Of a stretch of DNA of 61,760 nucleotides, positions 1-7,502 are shown piece after piece. A model generated the notes under the pieces. That model made no database searches, had not been told where the DNA came from, and worked only from the letters and a program-made list of their open reading frames with translations. Made by a program: the position numbers and the translations under genes. Source of the DNA: Polaribacter sp. (GTDB lineage: Bacteria; Bacteroidota; Bacteroidia; Flavobacteriales; Flavobacteriaceae); the NCBI GenBank assembly GCA_018608545.1, contig JABAZI010000028.1, positions 1-61,760 on the forward strand. Reading direction: 5' to 3'. Position 1 is the stretch's first letter. The number at the start of each line of letters is the position of its first letter.

Positions 1-753
1 TTCTTCAGTTTTTGCTTCTTCAACTTTAGGAGCTGCTTCTTTTTTAGCCACTTTTTCCTTTTCTGATTTTCTATCTGATAAACCTTCTGCAATTGCATCA
101 GTTACAAAAGATAATACTTTGTCTATTGACTTCGAAGCATCGTCATTTGCTGGGATAACATAATCTACTAATCTTGGATCAGAGTTTGTATCTACCATTG
201 CAAAGATTGGAATGTTTAATTTTTGAGCTTCTGCAACTGCAATGTGCTCTTTTTTGATGTCTACTACAAACAATGCACCAGGTAAACGAGTCATATCTGA
301 AATAGAACCTAAATTCTTTTCTAATTTTTCTCTTTGACGATTGATTTGTAATTTTTCTCTTTTTGATAATGCATCAAAAGAACCATCTAACTTCATTCTA
401 TCTATGTGAGCCATTTTTTTAACAGCTTTTCTAATAGTTACAAAGTTGGTTAACATACCACCTGGCCATCTTTCAGTAATGAAAGGCATTTGTACTGTTT
501 TTGCTTTTTCTGCAACAATATCTTTTGCTTGTTTTTTGGTTGCAACAAATAAAATTTTACGTCCAGAGTTTGCAATCTTTTTTAAAGCTTCTGAAGTTTC
601 CTCTATTTTTGCTGCTGTCTTATACAAATCGATGATGTGAACACCATTTCGTTCTGTATAAATATAAGGAGCCATGTTAGGGTTCCATTTTCTAGTTAAG
701 TGTCCAAAGTGTACACCACTATCTAATAATTCTTGAATGTTTACGTTTGCCAT
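1..753 (-). CDS. rpsB: 30S ribosomal protein S2 (3' end beyond window)
   Basis: Small-subunit ribosomal protein S2. Translation from the ATG at 753 begins MANVNIQELLDSGVHFGH and continues with S2 hallmarks (FVATKKQ, RWPGGMLTNF, VVDIKKEHIAV, ANDDASKSI). About 220 residues match the S2 core. After that comes a Lys/Glu/Ala-rich tail (repeats of the KVEEAK type) that is still open at base 1, so the gene is cut by the window edge. It is the last visible gene of the rplM-rpsI-rpsB operon and is separated from rpsI by about 150 bp, unusually wide for this operon and containing an inverted repeat. In many Bacteroidetes tsf follows, but that would lie outside the window. Identity is certain; only the C-terminal tail length is unknown. 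Confidence 0.98.
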   Translation of the reverse strand, partial: MANVNIQELLDSGVHFGHLTRKWNPNMAPYIYTERNGVHIIDLYKTAAKIEETSEALKKIANSGRKILFVATKKQAKDIVAEKAKTVQMPFITERWPGGMLTNFVTIRKAVKKMAHIDRMKLDGSFDALSKREKLQINRQREKLEKNLGSISDMTRLPGALFVVDIKKEHIAVAEAQKLNIPIFAMVDTNSDPRLVDYVIPANDDASKSIDKVLSFVTDAIAEGLSDRKSEKEKVAKKEAAPKVEEAKTEE

Positions 754-788
754 TTTTAAATGTGTTTACTTTCTGTTTTTGAAATCAA

Positions 789-819
789 TATATAAGTAGT
801 CTTTTATGAGTCTTATATA
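789..819 (-). other. Inverted repeat in the rpsB leader
   Basis: An exact 8-bp inverted repeat (TATATAAG at 789-796, CTTATATA at 812-819, 15-nt loop) lies 36-66 nt upstream of the rpsB start. On the minus strand the same stretch contains TATATTGA, a weak match to the Bacteroidetes -7 element. It could be an RNA hairpin in the leader, part of an internal promoter, or chance in AT-rich DNA. There is no U-run, so it is not a normal terminator. Confidence 0.35.
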
Positions 820-902
820 TTTAGATACTAAACTGTTTAATATTAATTTTTAATAATAACAGTTCTCGATAGAATATAATACAGAATAAATTCTGTAGAA
901 TA

Positions 903-1289
903 TTAACGTTTCGAGAATTGGAATTTTTTACGTGCTTTTTTCTGACCGAATTTTTTACGTTCAACCATTCTTGGATCACGAGTTAATAACCCTTCTGGTT
1001 TTAAGACAGCTCTATGATCTGCATTGATAAATACCAATGCTCTAGTTATTGCTAAACGAATCGCTTCTGCTTGTCCTGTAACACCACCTCCGTAAACATT
1101 TACTTTGATATCATAAGATGTCAAGTTTTCTGTTAACATTAAAGGTTGTTGTACTTTATATTGTAAAGTTCCTGTAGTAAAGTAGCTTTTGTAATCTTTA
1201 CCGTTTACGGTGATAGCTCCTTTTCCTTCAGAAAGATAAATACGAGCTACTGCTGTTTTTCTTCTACCGATTTTATGTACTGTATCCAT
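903..1289 (-). CDS. rpsI: 30S ribosomal protein S9
   Basis: Small-subunit ribosomal protein S9, 128 residues, the normal family length. The N-terminal IGRRKTAVARIYL, the central YGGGVTGQAEAIRLAI segment and the basic C-terminus ending KKFQFSKR, which reaches into the ribosomal P site, are all present. The ATG at 1289 shares its A with the TAA stop of rplM (TAATG), so the two genes are translationally coupled. rplM-rpsI pairing is conserved across bacteria. No anomalies were seen. Confidence 0.99.
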   Translation of the reverse strand: MDTVHKIGRRKTAVARIYLSEGKGAITVNGKDYKSYFTTGTLQYKVQQPLMLTENLTSYDIKVNVYGGGVTGQAEAIRLAITRALVFINADHRAVLKPEGLLTRDPRMVERKKFGQKKARKKFQFSKR

Positions 1290-1744
1290 TATTTAAGGTC
1301 GTTAAGGTTAATTACTTTAGGTTCTTGACCTGCTTGTTTGTGTTCTCCACCTGCATATACATACAAGTTTCTGAACAATGCTGCTCCTAAAATATTTTTA
1401 GGCAACATTCCTTTTACTGCTTTTTCGATTAACCTCGTAGGATCTTTCTCAAACATTTCTGTTGCAGTTAACGATCTTTGTCCTCCTGGATACCCTGTGT
1501 GACGAATGTAAGATTTGTCTCTCCATTTGTTTCCAGTTAAAACAATTTTTTCTGCGTTGATAATAACCACGTTGTCTCCACAATCTACGTGAGGAGTAAA
1601 GTTTGGTTTGTATTTACCTCTAATTAGCTTTGCTACTTTAGAAGATAGACGACCCAACGTTTGCCCGTCCGCATCAACTAAAACCCACTCCTTGTTTACG
1701 GTAGCACTGTTAGCCGATACTGTTTTGTAACTTAATGTGTTCAT
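1289..1744 (-). CDS. rplM: 50S ribosomal protein L13
   Basis: Large-subunit protein L13, 151 residues. Family signatures include WVLVDADGQTLGRLSSKVA, GDNVVIINAEK and the MLPKN motif before the C-terminal LYVYAGGEHKQ. It is the first gene of the rplM-rpsI-rpsB transcription unit and lies about 60 bp downstream of a textbook Bacteroidetes promoter. The start is fixed by the N-terminal MNTLSYKT, common in flavobacterial L13 proteins. Confidence 0.99.
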   Translation of the reverse strand: MNTLSYKTVSANSATVNKEWVLVDADGQTLGRLSSKVAKLIRGKYKPNFTPHVDCGDNVVIINAEKIVLTGNKWRDKSYIRHTGYPGGQRSLTATEMFEKDPTRLIEKAVKGMLPKNILGAALFRNLYVYAGGEHKQAGQEPKVINLNDLK

Positions 1745-1802
1745 AATTACACGATTAGTTTTTGTAAATTAATATAATTTTATTTTCCTTAAAAAAGGAG
1801 TG

Positions 1803-1833
1803 CAAATATACTTCTTTTTATTTGATTGACAAA
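1803..1833 (-). promoter_or_regulatory. Promoter of rplM-rpsI-rpsB
   Basis: Read on the minus strand, TTTG (1830-1833) is followed after exactly 19 nt by TATATTTG (1803-1810), the Bacteroidetes -33/-7 consensus TTTG-N19-TAnnTTTG. The rplM start is about 60 nt downstream. It is the best promoter match in the window. Confidence 0.85.
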
Positions 1834-1857
1834 CAGGTGTTTTGATTTATTGTCTGG

Positions 1858-3825
1858 CTATTTTATTTTAATTTTACCAGCCTTAAATAACTCAAATGCA
1901 GATTGGTAGTAACTGATAGTTTCTTTTAATAAAACAGGATCTGTTTTCGCCTTTTTTAAGGTGTTTTTTTCTTTATTCCAGAGATAGGAAACATGTTTTT
2001 TCTTTGTTTCTAAAACAATTAATTGATTCTCTTTTAAGAGTGATACTTTTCTGTGATTACCAATAAAAGCTCTTTCTTCTTTTGAGGACATTTTAGTAAT
2101 ATCTTTACCAAAGAAATTATTTTCATAACTCCAGTTTAAATATCCAAACAATGTAGGAAAGATGTCTATTTGAGATGATAATTTTTTTACTTCTCTTGGA
2201 ATTTCATCTTTCAAATTATAGATGAAAGCAGGAATATGATGATTCTTTAGATTAATTTCAGTCCTACCAGCACTGTAAGAACAATGATCTGAGATTACCA
2301 CAAAAACAGTGTTTTTAAACCATGGTTTCTTTTTTGCTTCAATGAAAAAAGTTTCTAATGCTTTGTCGGAATACCTCACAGCGTTACTCCGGTTCTTTTC
2401 ATTCGAATCAATAATTCCTTCCGGAAAAGTGTAGGGTGGATGATTTGAACTGGTCATCACAAAATTAAAAAAGGGTTCTTTGTTTAGGTGCTGTTTATCG
2501 GTTACTTGGATTAGTTTTTTAAATAGATCTCCATCGCAAGCAGCCCAAGTATTTTCAAAACTAACTTCGTTATCTTCAATCCGATTTCTTTTTGTAGGTA
2601 ATTCTCTATCTAATCGATGCCATTTTTTTCTATCAATAATGTCAAATCCATTAGTACTAAAGTAATTTAGCATATTATCAAAATCGGCATCACCACCATA
2701 TAGAAATGTTCTAGAATACCCTTTCTGTTTGAATACTTCACCAATAGTAAACAGGTTTGCATTGTTTTTCCTTTTTACAATACTTCTACCTGGAGTTGGT
2801 GGTATTGATAAACTAATAGCTTCAATACCTCTTATCGTTCTTGTACCTGTTGCAAACATATTTGTGAATGCAATAGATTGTTTATGTAATGCGTCTATTG
2901 TTGGGGTTATGTGTTGCGTGTTGCCATACCTTTTTAAAAAGCTAGCACTCATACTTTCCAATCCAATAAAAATAATATTGGGTTTTTTTTCTTCACCAAG
3001 ATTAGAAGTGAATCTTGAAATATTATTTTTAGAGTTTTTTAAAAGGTCGTTTTTTGCCTTTACAGCGTTTCTTGTAATTGTATAATTTTCAGCATTAGGG
3101 AGCGTTTTATAAAATTCATTAAAATTTAATTCGTTGCTTTTGTATGCTGCAAAAAATGAATATAATCCCGATTTTGCTATTTCATTTTCATTAATATTAT
3201 TAAAAATTTCTGCTTGAATATTGTAAATATAAAAATGAAAAATAGACCAAATTATTAGTATTACAGATGAGGGTATCATTTTCACAAGAAAACCATCCGT
3301 ATTTTCAAACGTATTTTTATAAGCATTTTGTTTCTTGGCAAAAAAGATACTCACTGTCACTAGAAAAAAAATGACGAGTATTAACAGGGGTAAAGAAAAA
3401 GATTGATGGATGTTTTCAATTACTTCATATGTGTACAATAAATAATCCACCGCAATAAAATTATAGCGTCTTTGGTATTCGTTCCAAAAGGGAATTTCAG
3501 CCAAAAAAGAAAAAATGATTAAAAAGAGGAAAAAACCATAAAAGAACTTAGTGGTTATTCGATCTAATTTACATCCAATTTTTTTTTGCGGGATTAATAA
3601 CAGGTAAAATACATACGCAAATGACAAATATGATAAGGCACCAATATCATAGAAGAAACCAATTCCAAAAACTTTGAAAAGGTTTGTAATAGAAAAATCG
3701 ATGTATTCAAAACTTAAAAAGTACAATAAAACTCTTACGATGAAAGAAAGTGTGATAAATGTAATTGCAAATGTTTTTAATAATTGGAAACGTTTAGGGA
3801 TTTTATAAAAGTTTATATCTAACAT
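1858..3825 (-). CDS. LtaS/OpgB-like membrane sulfatase-fold transferase
   Basis: Alkaline-phosphatase-superfamily membrane enzyme of the LTA-synthase type, 655 residues. About five hydrophobic helices occupy residues 15-205, followed by a large extracytoplasmic catalytic domain. Metal-site motifs are visible: IIFIGLES (Glu290), a GTRTIRG segment with the probable nucleophile Thr330, SNHPPYTFPE, and VISDHCSY (Asp513-His514). LtaS relatives transfer glycerol-phosphate or phosphoethanolamine from phospholipids to cell-envelope acceptors. Bacteroidota make no lipoteichoic acid, so the acceptor here is unknown and could be lipid A, a glycan or a periplasmic oligosaccharide. It stands alone between the ribosomal operon and an MBL-fold lipoprotein gene. 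The fold is confident; the substrate is open. Confidence 0.85.
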   Translation of the reverse strand: MLDINFYKIPKRFQLLKTFAITFITLSFIVRVLLYFLSFEYIDFSITNLFKVFGIGFFYDIGALSYLSFAYVFYLLLIPQKKIGCKLDRITTKFFYGFFLFLIIFSFLAEIPFWNEYQRRYNFIAVDYLLYTYEVIENIHQSFSLPLLILVIFFLVTVSIFFAKKQNAYKNTFENTDGFLVKMIPSSVILIIWSIFHFYIYNIQAEIFNNINENEIAKSGLYSFFAAYKSNELNFNEFYKTLPNAENYTITRNAVKAKNDLLKNSKNNISRFTSNLGEEKKPNIIFIGLESMSASFLKRYGNTQHITPTIDALHKQSIAFTNMFATGTRTIRGIEAISLSIPPTPGRSIVKRKNNANLFTIGEVFKQKGYSRTFLYGGDADFDNMLNYFSTNGFDIIDRKKWHRLDRELPTKRNRIEDNEVSFENTWAACDGDLFKKLIQVTDKQHLNKEPFFNFVMTSSNHPPYTFPEGIIDSNEKNRSNAVRYSDKALETFFIEAKKKPWFKNTVFVVISDHCSYSAGRTEINLKNHHIPAFIYNLKDEIPREVKKLSSQIDIFPTLFGYLNWSYENNFFGKDITKMSSKEERAFIGNHRKVSLLKENQLIVLETKKKHVSYLWNKEKNTLKKAKTDPVLLKETISYYQSAFELFKAGKIKIK

Positions 3826-3854
3826 TATGATGATCTGATTATTTTAAGAGGTTA

Positions 3855-4799
3855 TTATAATTCGTAATTACTTCCCTCTGTTGCAAATTGGAACCCTAAT
3901 TTTTCAATCTTTTTCCGTTCTTTATTCTCTTTTTGAAGTGTTGGGTTTGTATGGTTAAAGTGAATAAAAATTACTTTATTTTTTGTAGCGAACGATTCTT
4001 TTTTAAACAACTCCATCGTTTCTTCGATGAATGGATGTGGAACTTCTGTCATTGCTCTTTTCACCTCTTTTTGATTTAAAAAAGTAGCATCAACAAACGC
4101 ATAATCTACTTTTTTTACCTCCGCTATAATGCTTTGTTTCCAACGAGACCATTTATCTATGTCTGGAATAAATAATGCAGATTTCTTTCTACTTTCAATT
4201 TTATAACCCACCGTTTCAGAGAATTCATCTCTATGTGGCACAATAAAAGGGGTTATTTTTAATTTGTTATTTACAACGATGGTAGAGTCATGTTGTAAAT
4301 TTTGTAGTGAAATATTTTGCAGTGAAACCAATTGACTCCAGGGGCCGTTGTTTGTTATAAAAGACTTCATTTTTGGCATTGCATATATTTTAATGTTTTT
4401 TTTACCCAGCGCTTCTCTACCAAAATACATTAAACCACTGTAGTGTCCAATGTGGGCATGTGTTAAAAATACCCCATCAATTATTTTTTCATTTTTTAAA
4501 TGATGTTGTTCCAATGCCGCTAATTGAGTATGCATATCTGGAGTCGCATCAAATAACCATTTTTGTTGATTTTCAAGATCCACTAAACCTAAAGAAACAA
4601 CACTTTTTTTACTATTTTTTCCATTGTAGAAATTAGCACAACATTCTTTTTGACAGCCAATATGAGGATAACCGCCGTCTTGAGTAATACCTAAAACAGT
4701 TAAATATTGTTTGCTTTTTATTGGGATAGTGCTGTTACTTTTTGAGTTTTGACAAGAGATTAGTATGACAATAACAAAAAATAATACTATTTTTTTCAT
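3855..4799 (-). CDS. MBL-fold (PqqB-like) lipoprotein
   Basis: Metallo-beta-lactamase-fold hydrolase, 314 residues from the chosen start (MKKIVLFF at 4799). An in-frame ATG 45 bp upstream would put a cytoplasm-like segment before the signal peptide and lies close to the ilvE terminator. The signal ends in a lipobox (LISC, Cys16), so it should be a lipoprotein. GITQDGGYPHIGC resembles PqqB-type sequences; FLTHAHIGHYSGL is the metal-binding loop (residues 114-119), with Gly where classical MBL enzymes have Asp (HxHxDH). Later segments VPHRDEF, FVDATF and IHFNHTN supply further polar residues. There is no other PQQ gene nearby, so a role in cofactor synthesis is unlikely. The substrate is unknown. 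Confidence 0.8.
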   Translation of the reverse strand: MKKIVLFFVIVILISCQNSKSNSTIPIKSKQYLTVLGITQDGGYPHIGCQKECCANFYNGKNSKKSVVSLGLVDLENQQKWLFDATPDMHTQLAALEQHHLKNEKIIDGVFLTHAHIGHYSGLMYFGREALGKKNIKIYAMPKMKSFITNNGPWSQLVSLQNISLQNLQHDSTIVVNNKLKITPFIVPHRDEFSETVGYKIESRKKSALFIPDIDKWSRWKQSIIAEVKKVDYAFVDATFLNQKEVKRAMTEVPHPFIEETMELFKKESFATKNKVIFIHFNHTNPTLQKENKERKKIEKLGFQFATEGSNYEL

Positions 4800-4830
4800 A
4801 GAACAGAATTTGGATAAAACTACAAAAAAG

Positions 4831-4861
4831 AAAAACCCCAACAAAAAGTTGAGGTTTTTTT
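4831..4861 (-). terminator. Terminator downstream of ilvE
   Basis: A 12-bp stem with one mismatch (AAAAACCCCAAC at 4831-4842 and GTTGAGGTTTTT at 4848-4859, 5-nt loop) has A- and T-rich flanks, so it can act in either direction. It lies 20 bp past the ilvE stop codon and separates ilvE from the MBL-fold gene. Confidence 0.85.
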
Positions 4862-4880
4862 AAATATTTTTACTGTAAAA

Positions 4881-5936
4881 TTAAATCATAACTCTCCAGC
4901 CATAAGGATCTTCCACTTTGTTTGTTTGGATGTCTGTAATTGCTTTTTTTAGTATTTCAGCAAAAGGAGTTTTTAACGTAGGTAAATCATACTCAGTATC
5001 TTGATAGCCAAAACCTGCGATTGGAGAAATTACTGCAGCAGTTCCAGCTCCAAACATTTCTTTTAAACTACCACTTTGGGCAGCTGCAATTACCTCCGAT
5101 ACAGAAATTTTTCTAATTTCTACATCTATGTTCATATCCTTTGCTATTTGAATGATGCTTTTACGTGTAATTCCATCTAAAATACGGTCATTAGTAGGAC
5201 TTGTAATTAAGACGTCATTAATTCTAACAAAGATGTTCATAGCTCCAGCTTCTTCAATAAACTCATGCGAATTATCATCTGTCCAAATTACTTGATTATA
5301 CCCTTTCTCAATTGCCAATTGTGTAGGATAAAATTGTGCAGCATAATTACCTCCAGCTTTTGCAAAACCGACACCACCATTCGCGGCACGGGCATATTTT
5401 TCTTCAATTAAAACCTTTACTTTTCCTGCAAAATAAGCGCCAGAAGGAGCAGTACAAATTATAAATTTATAAGTATCTGCTGGAGATGCATGAAGGCCTT
5501 TTCCAGAAGCAAACATAAAAGGACGAATGTAAAGGGAACTTCCTTCATTAGTTGGAATCCAATTTGCATCAATTTCCAATAGTTTTTTTAAACCGTCCAT
5601 GAAGATGTTCTCTGGAATTTGAGGAATAACCAAACGTTCTGCAGATTTATTCAGACGTTTACAGTTTTCTGAGGGCCTAAATAACATCGTGTTTCCTTGC
5701 GAGTCTTTGTAAGCTTTCATTCCTTCAAAAATGGATTGACCATAATGAAAAATCTTTGCTGCGGGATCTAGTGTTATTGGCGAATAGGGTTTTATAACTG
5801 GTGTTTGCCATTCACCATTTATAAAATCACATTCTAACATATGGTCAGAGTATACGCTACCAAAAGGAAGATTGTTAAAATCTACAGAGTGAATCTTCGA
5901 TTTTTCTATCTGTTGAATTGTTATATTAGATTTCAT
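4881..5936 (-). CDS. ilvE: Branched-chain amino acid aminotransferase
   Basis: PLP-dependent class IV aminotransferase, 351 residues, interconverting leucine, isoleucine and valine with their 2-oxo acids. It belongs to the longer eukaryote-like BCAT group. Motifs: GQSIFEGMKAY, LYIRPFMFASG, the FAKAGGNYAAQ segment with the PLP-binding lysine, EEAGAMNIF, and EMFGAGTAAVISPI binding the cofactor phosphate. It is monocistronic, with its own promoter (5959-5987) and terminator (4831-4861). Confidence 0.96.
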   Translation of the reverse strand: MKSNITIQQIEKSKIHSVDFNNLPFGSVYSDHMLECDFINGEWQTPVIKPYSPITLDPAAKIFHYGQSIFEGMKAYKDSQGNTMLFRPSENCKRLNKSAERLVIPQIPENIFMDGLKKLLEIDANWIPTNEGSSLYIRPFMFASGKGLHASPADTYKFIICTAPSGAYFAGKVKVLIEEKYARAANGGVGFAKAGGNYAAQFYPTQLAIEKGYNQVIWTDDNSHEFIEEAGAMNIFVRINDVLITSPTNDRILDGITRKSIIQIAKDMNIDVEIRKISVSEVIAAAQSGSLKEMFGAGTAAVISPIAGFGYQDTEYDLPTLKTPFAEILKKAITDIQTNKVEDPYGWRVMI

Positions 5937-5958
5937 TCAGCTTGATTAAATTCAAAAA

Positions 5959-5987
5959 CAAATGTACACAAAATATTTATCCAACAA
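5959..5987 (-). promoter_or_regulatory. Promoter of ilvE
   Basis: On the minus strand TTG (5985-5987), an 18-nt spacer and TACATTTG (5959-5966) fit the Bacteroidetes consensus. The ilvE ATG at 5936 follows after a short leader. Confidence 0.7.
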
Positions 5988-5999
5988 TAGAAGAAATGA

Positions 6000-6030
6000 T
6001 TGATTTTACTATTTAAAATACCTATTTTTG
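6000..6030 (+). promoter_or_regulatory. Promoter of the DUF4920 lipoprotein gene
   Basis: TTG (6000-6002), a 20-nt spacer and TATTTTTG (6023-6030) match the Bacteroidetes -33/-7 elements. The ATG follows at 6057. It is divergent from the ilvE promoter about 20 bp away. Confidence 0.7.
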
Positions 6031-6056
6031 AAGTGTAAATACCTTACTCAACAATC

Positions 6057-6563
6057 ATGAAAAACATACTACAATGTTCTCTTATCTTTTTGCTTCTCTT
6101 GACAAACTGTCAACAACAAATAAAAGAGAATAAAAAATCAGCCCAAGAAACTAGTTACGATTCATTTGGAGAAAAAATAACCAGTAACAAAGCCATAACT
6201 TCAAAAGAATTAGTATCTAAATTTAATTCGATACAATTAGGAGATACCCTTAATGTTAAGTTTATTTCTAAGGTAAAAGAAGTATGTAGGGTAAAAGGTT
6301 GTTGGATGAAACTTGATCTCAGTGAAGAATTAGAATCAATGGTCCGATTTAAAGATTATGGGTTCTTTGTGCCCACAAATTCAAAAGGAAGTGAAGTGAT
6401 TATAAATGGGAAAGCATTTTTAAAAGAAACAGGGGTAAAAGAATTACAACATTATGCTAAGGATGCCGGTAAATCTGAGGATGAAATAGCGAAAATTACA
6501 ACCCCTAAAATAGCGATTTCTATAGAAGCTTCGGGTGTTTTAATGAAAAAAAATAAAGGATAG
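6057..6563 (+). CDS. DUF4920 lipoprotein
   Basis: Small predicted lipoprotein, 168 residues. The N-terminal signal ends LLLTNC (Cys19), followed by a charged linker. The remainder matches the DUF4920 pattern known from Flavobacteria: KVKEVCRVKGCWMKL, in which two cysteines five residues apart sit in a short beta-rich segment, and VIINGKAFLKETGVKEL. The Cys-Arg-Val-Lys-Gly-Cys spacing could hold a metal or a disulfide, but no function is established for this family. It has its own promoter and a 40-bp gap before mnmD, so weak co-transcription is possible. Confidence 0.8.
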   Translation: MKNILQCSLIFLLLLTNCQQQIKENKKSAQETSYDSFGEKITSNKAITSKELVSKFNSIQLGDTLNVKFISKVKEVCRVKGCWMKLDLSEELESMVRFKDYGFFVPTNSKGSEVIINGKAFLKETGVKELQHYAKDAGKSEDEIAKITTPKIAISIEASGVLMKKNKG

Positions 6564-6603
6564 TTTATAAAATTCCTCAAAATTTAATGAACAATGTATT
6601 AGA

Positions 6604-7287
6604 ATGATGAAAAGAGAAATAGTGATAACTTCTGATGGGTCTACCACCATTCATTTGCCAGATTGGAATGAGCAATATCATTCAAAACACGGAGCAATAC
6701 AAGAAGCATATCATGTTTTTATTAGAACAGGATTTGACAAGGTTTTAGAACGTAAAAAGGAAGGTTTTTCTATTTTAGAAATTGGATTTGGTACCGGTTT
6801 AAATGCCTTTATTACTTTTTTGGAAGCCAAAAAAACAGGACTGAACATACATTACGTTGGTGTTGAAGCATACCCTGTTGTTATTGAAGAGATTCAAAAA
6901 TTGAATTATGTTTCTGAGTTAAAAGCAGAAAAAAGTCAAATTATTTTTGATAAAATGCACACTGTTTCTTGGGGAGAACAACATGCTATTTCAGAGGAGT
7001 TCCATTTTAAAAAAAGGAAACAATTTTTTCAAGATATTCAAGACCAACAGACTTTTGACTTACTTTATTTTGATGCTTTTGGTGCAGAACATCAACCTAA
7101 GTTATGGACGGTAACAATTTTTCAAAAGATGTTTGCAGCCTTAAAAAACGAAGGAGTTTTAGTAACTTATTCAGCAAAAGGAAGTGTACGAAGGGCAATG
7201 CAAGAAGTAGGTTTTGTTGTGGAACGATTACCAGGCCCACCGGGAAAAAGAGAAATGTTAAGAGCTACAAAAAAAGCGGGCTTTTAG
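6604..7287 (+). CDS. mnmD: tRNA mnm5s2U34 methyltransferase MnmD
   Basis: SAM-dependent methyltransferase that completes 5-methylaminomethyl-2-thiouridine at the wobble position of some tRNAs, 227 residues. It corresponds to the stand-alone MnmD half of E. coli MnmC. Seen directly: LPDWNEQYHSKHGAIQEA near the N-terminus, the SAM-binding ILEIGFGTGLNAF, the acidic FDLLYFDAFGAEHQPKLW, and the C-terminal RLPGPPGKREMLRA typical of the family. No FAD-oxidase (MnmC C-terminal) half is fused. ATG at 6604; an alternative start is the next codon (MKREIV). Confidence 0.93.
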   Translation: MMKREIVITSDGSTTIHLPDWNEQYHSKHGAIQEAYHVFIRTGFDKVLERKKEGFSILEIGFGTGLNAFITFLEAKKTGLNIHYVGVEAYPVVIEEIQKLNYVSELKAEKSQIIFDKMHTVSWGEQHAISEEFHFKKRKQFFQDIQDQQTFDLLYFDAFGAEHQPKLWTVTIFQKMFAALKNEGVLVTYSAKGSVRRAMQEVGFVVERLPGPPGKREMLRATKKAGF

Positions 7288-7340
7288 TTTTAGGACAGAT
7301 GTAAAAGAATACTTTACTTTGTAACATAATAAATAGACAT

Positions 7341-7472
7341 ATGAAGTTTAAAAGAAAATTTGGTAAAAGAAAAGACTCAAAACCAACAAAAGGACTTTTT
7401 TTACTATTACTTTTAGTCGTGGTTTTAATTCTTTGGTTTAAAGCCGATGATATTATGAATAGCTTATTTTAA
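7341..7472 (+). CDS. 43-residue single-span membrane peptide
   Basis: A short open frame with a strongly basic N-terminus (KFKRKFGKRKDSK), one hydrophobic helix (GLFLLLLLVVLILWF, about residues 18-33) and a short acidic tail. This layout predicts a single-pass inner-membrane peptide with the N-terminus inside. It sits between mnmD and the convergent glycosyltransferase gene, with an ACTTTG-type -7-like sequence upstream at 7316-7321. I recognise no family. Support is the clean basic/hydrophobic design and the empty 215-bp gap it fills. Confidence 0.55.
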   Translation: MKFKRKFGKRKDSKPTKGLFLLLLLVVVLILWFKADDIMNSLF

Positions 7473-7502
7473 AGTTGCATGACTCTTCAGAAAGAATAAG
7501 AA

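Noticed and set aside
446..640. 64-residue plus-strand frame inside rpsB
   Set aside because: Fully antisense to a certain ribosomal protein gene; codon pattern explained by rpsB.
3855..4799. Naming the MBL-fold protein pqqB
   Set aside because: It is a lipoprotein with an altered metal motif and there are no PQQ genes nearby.
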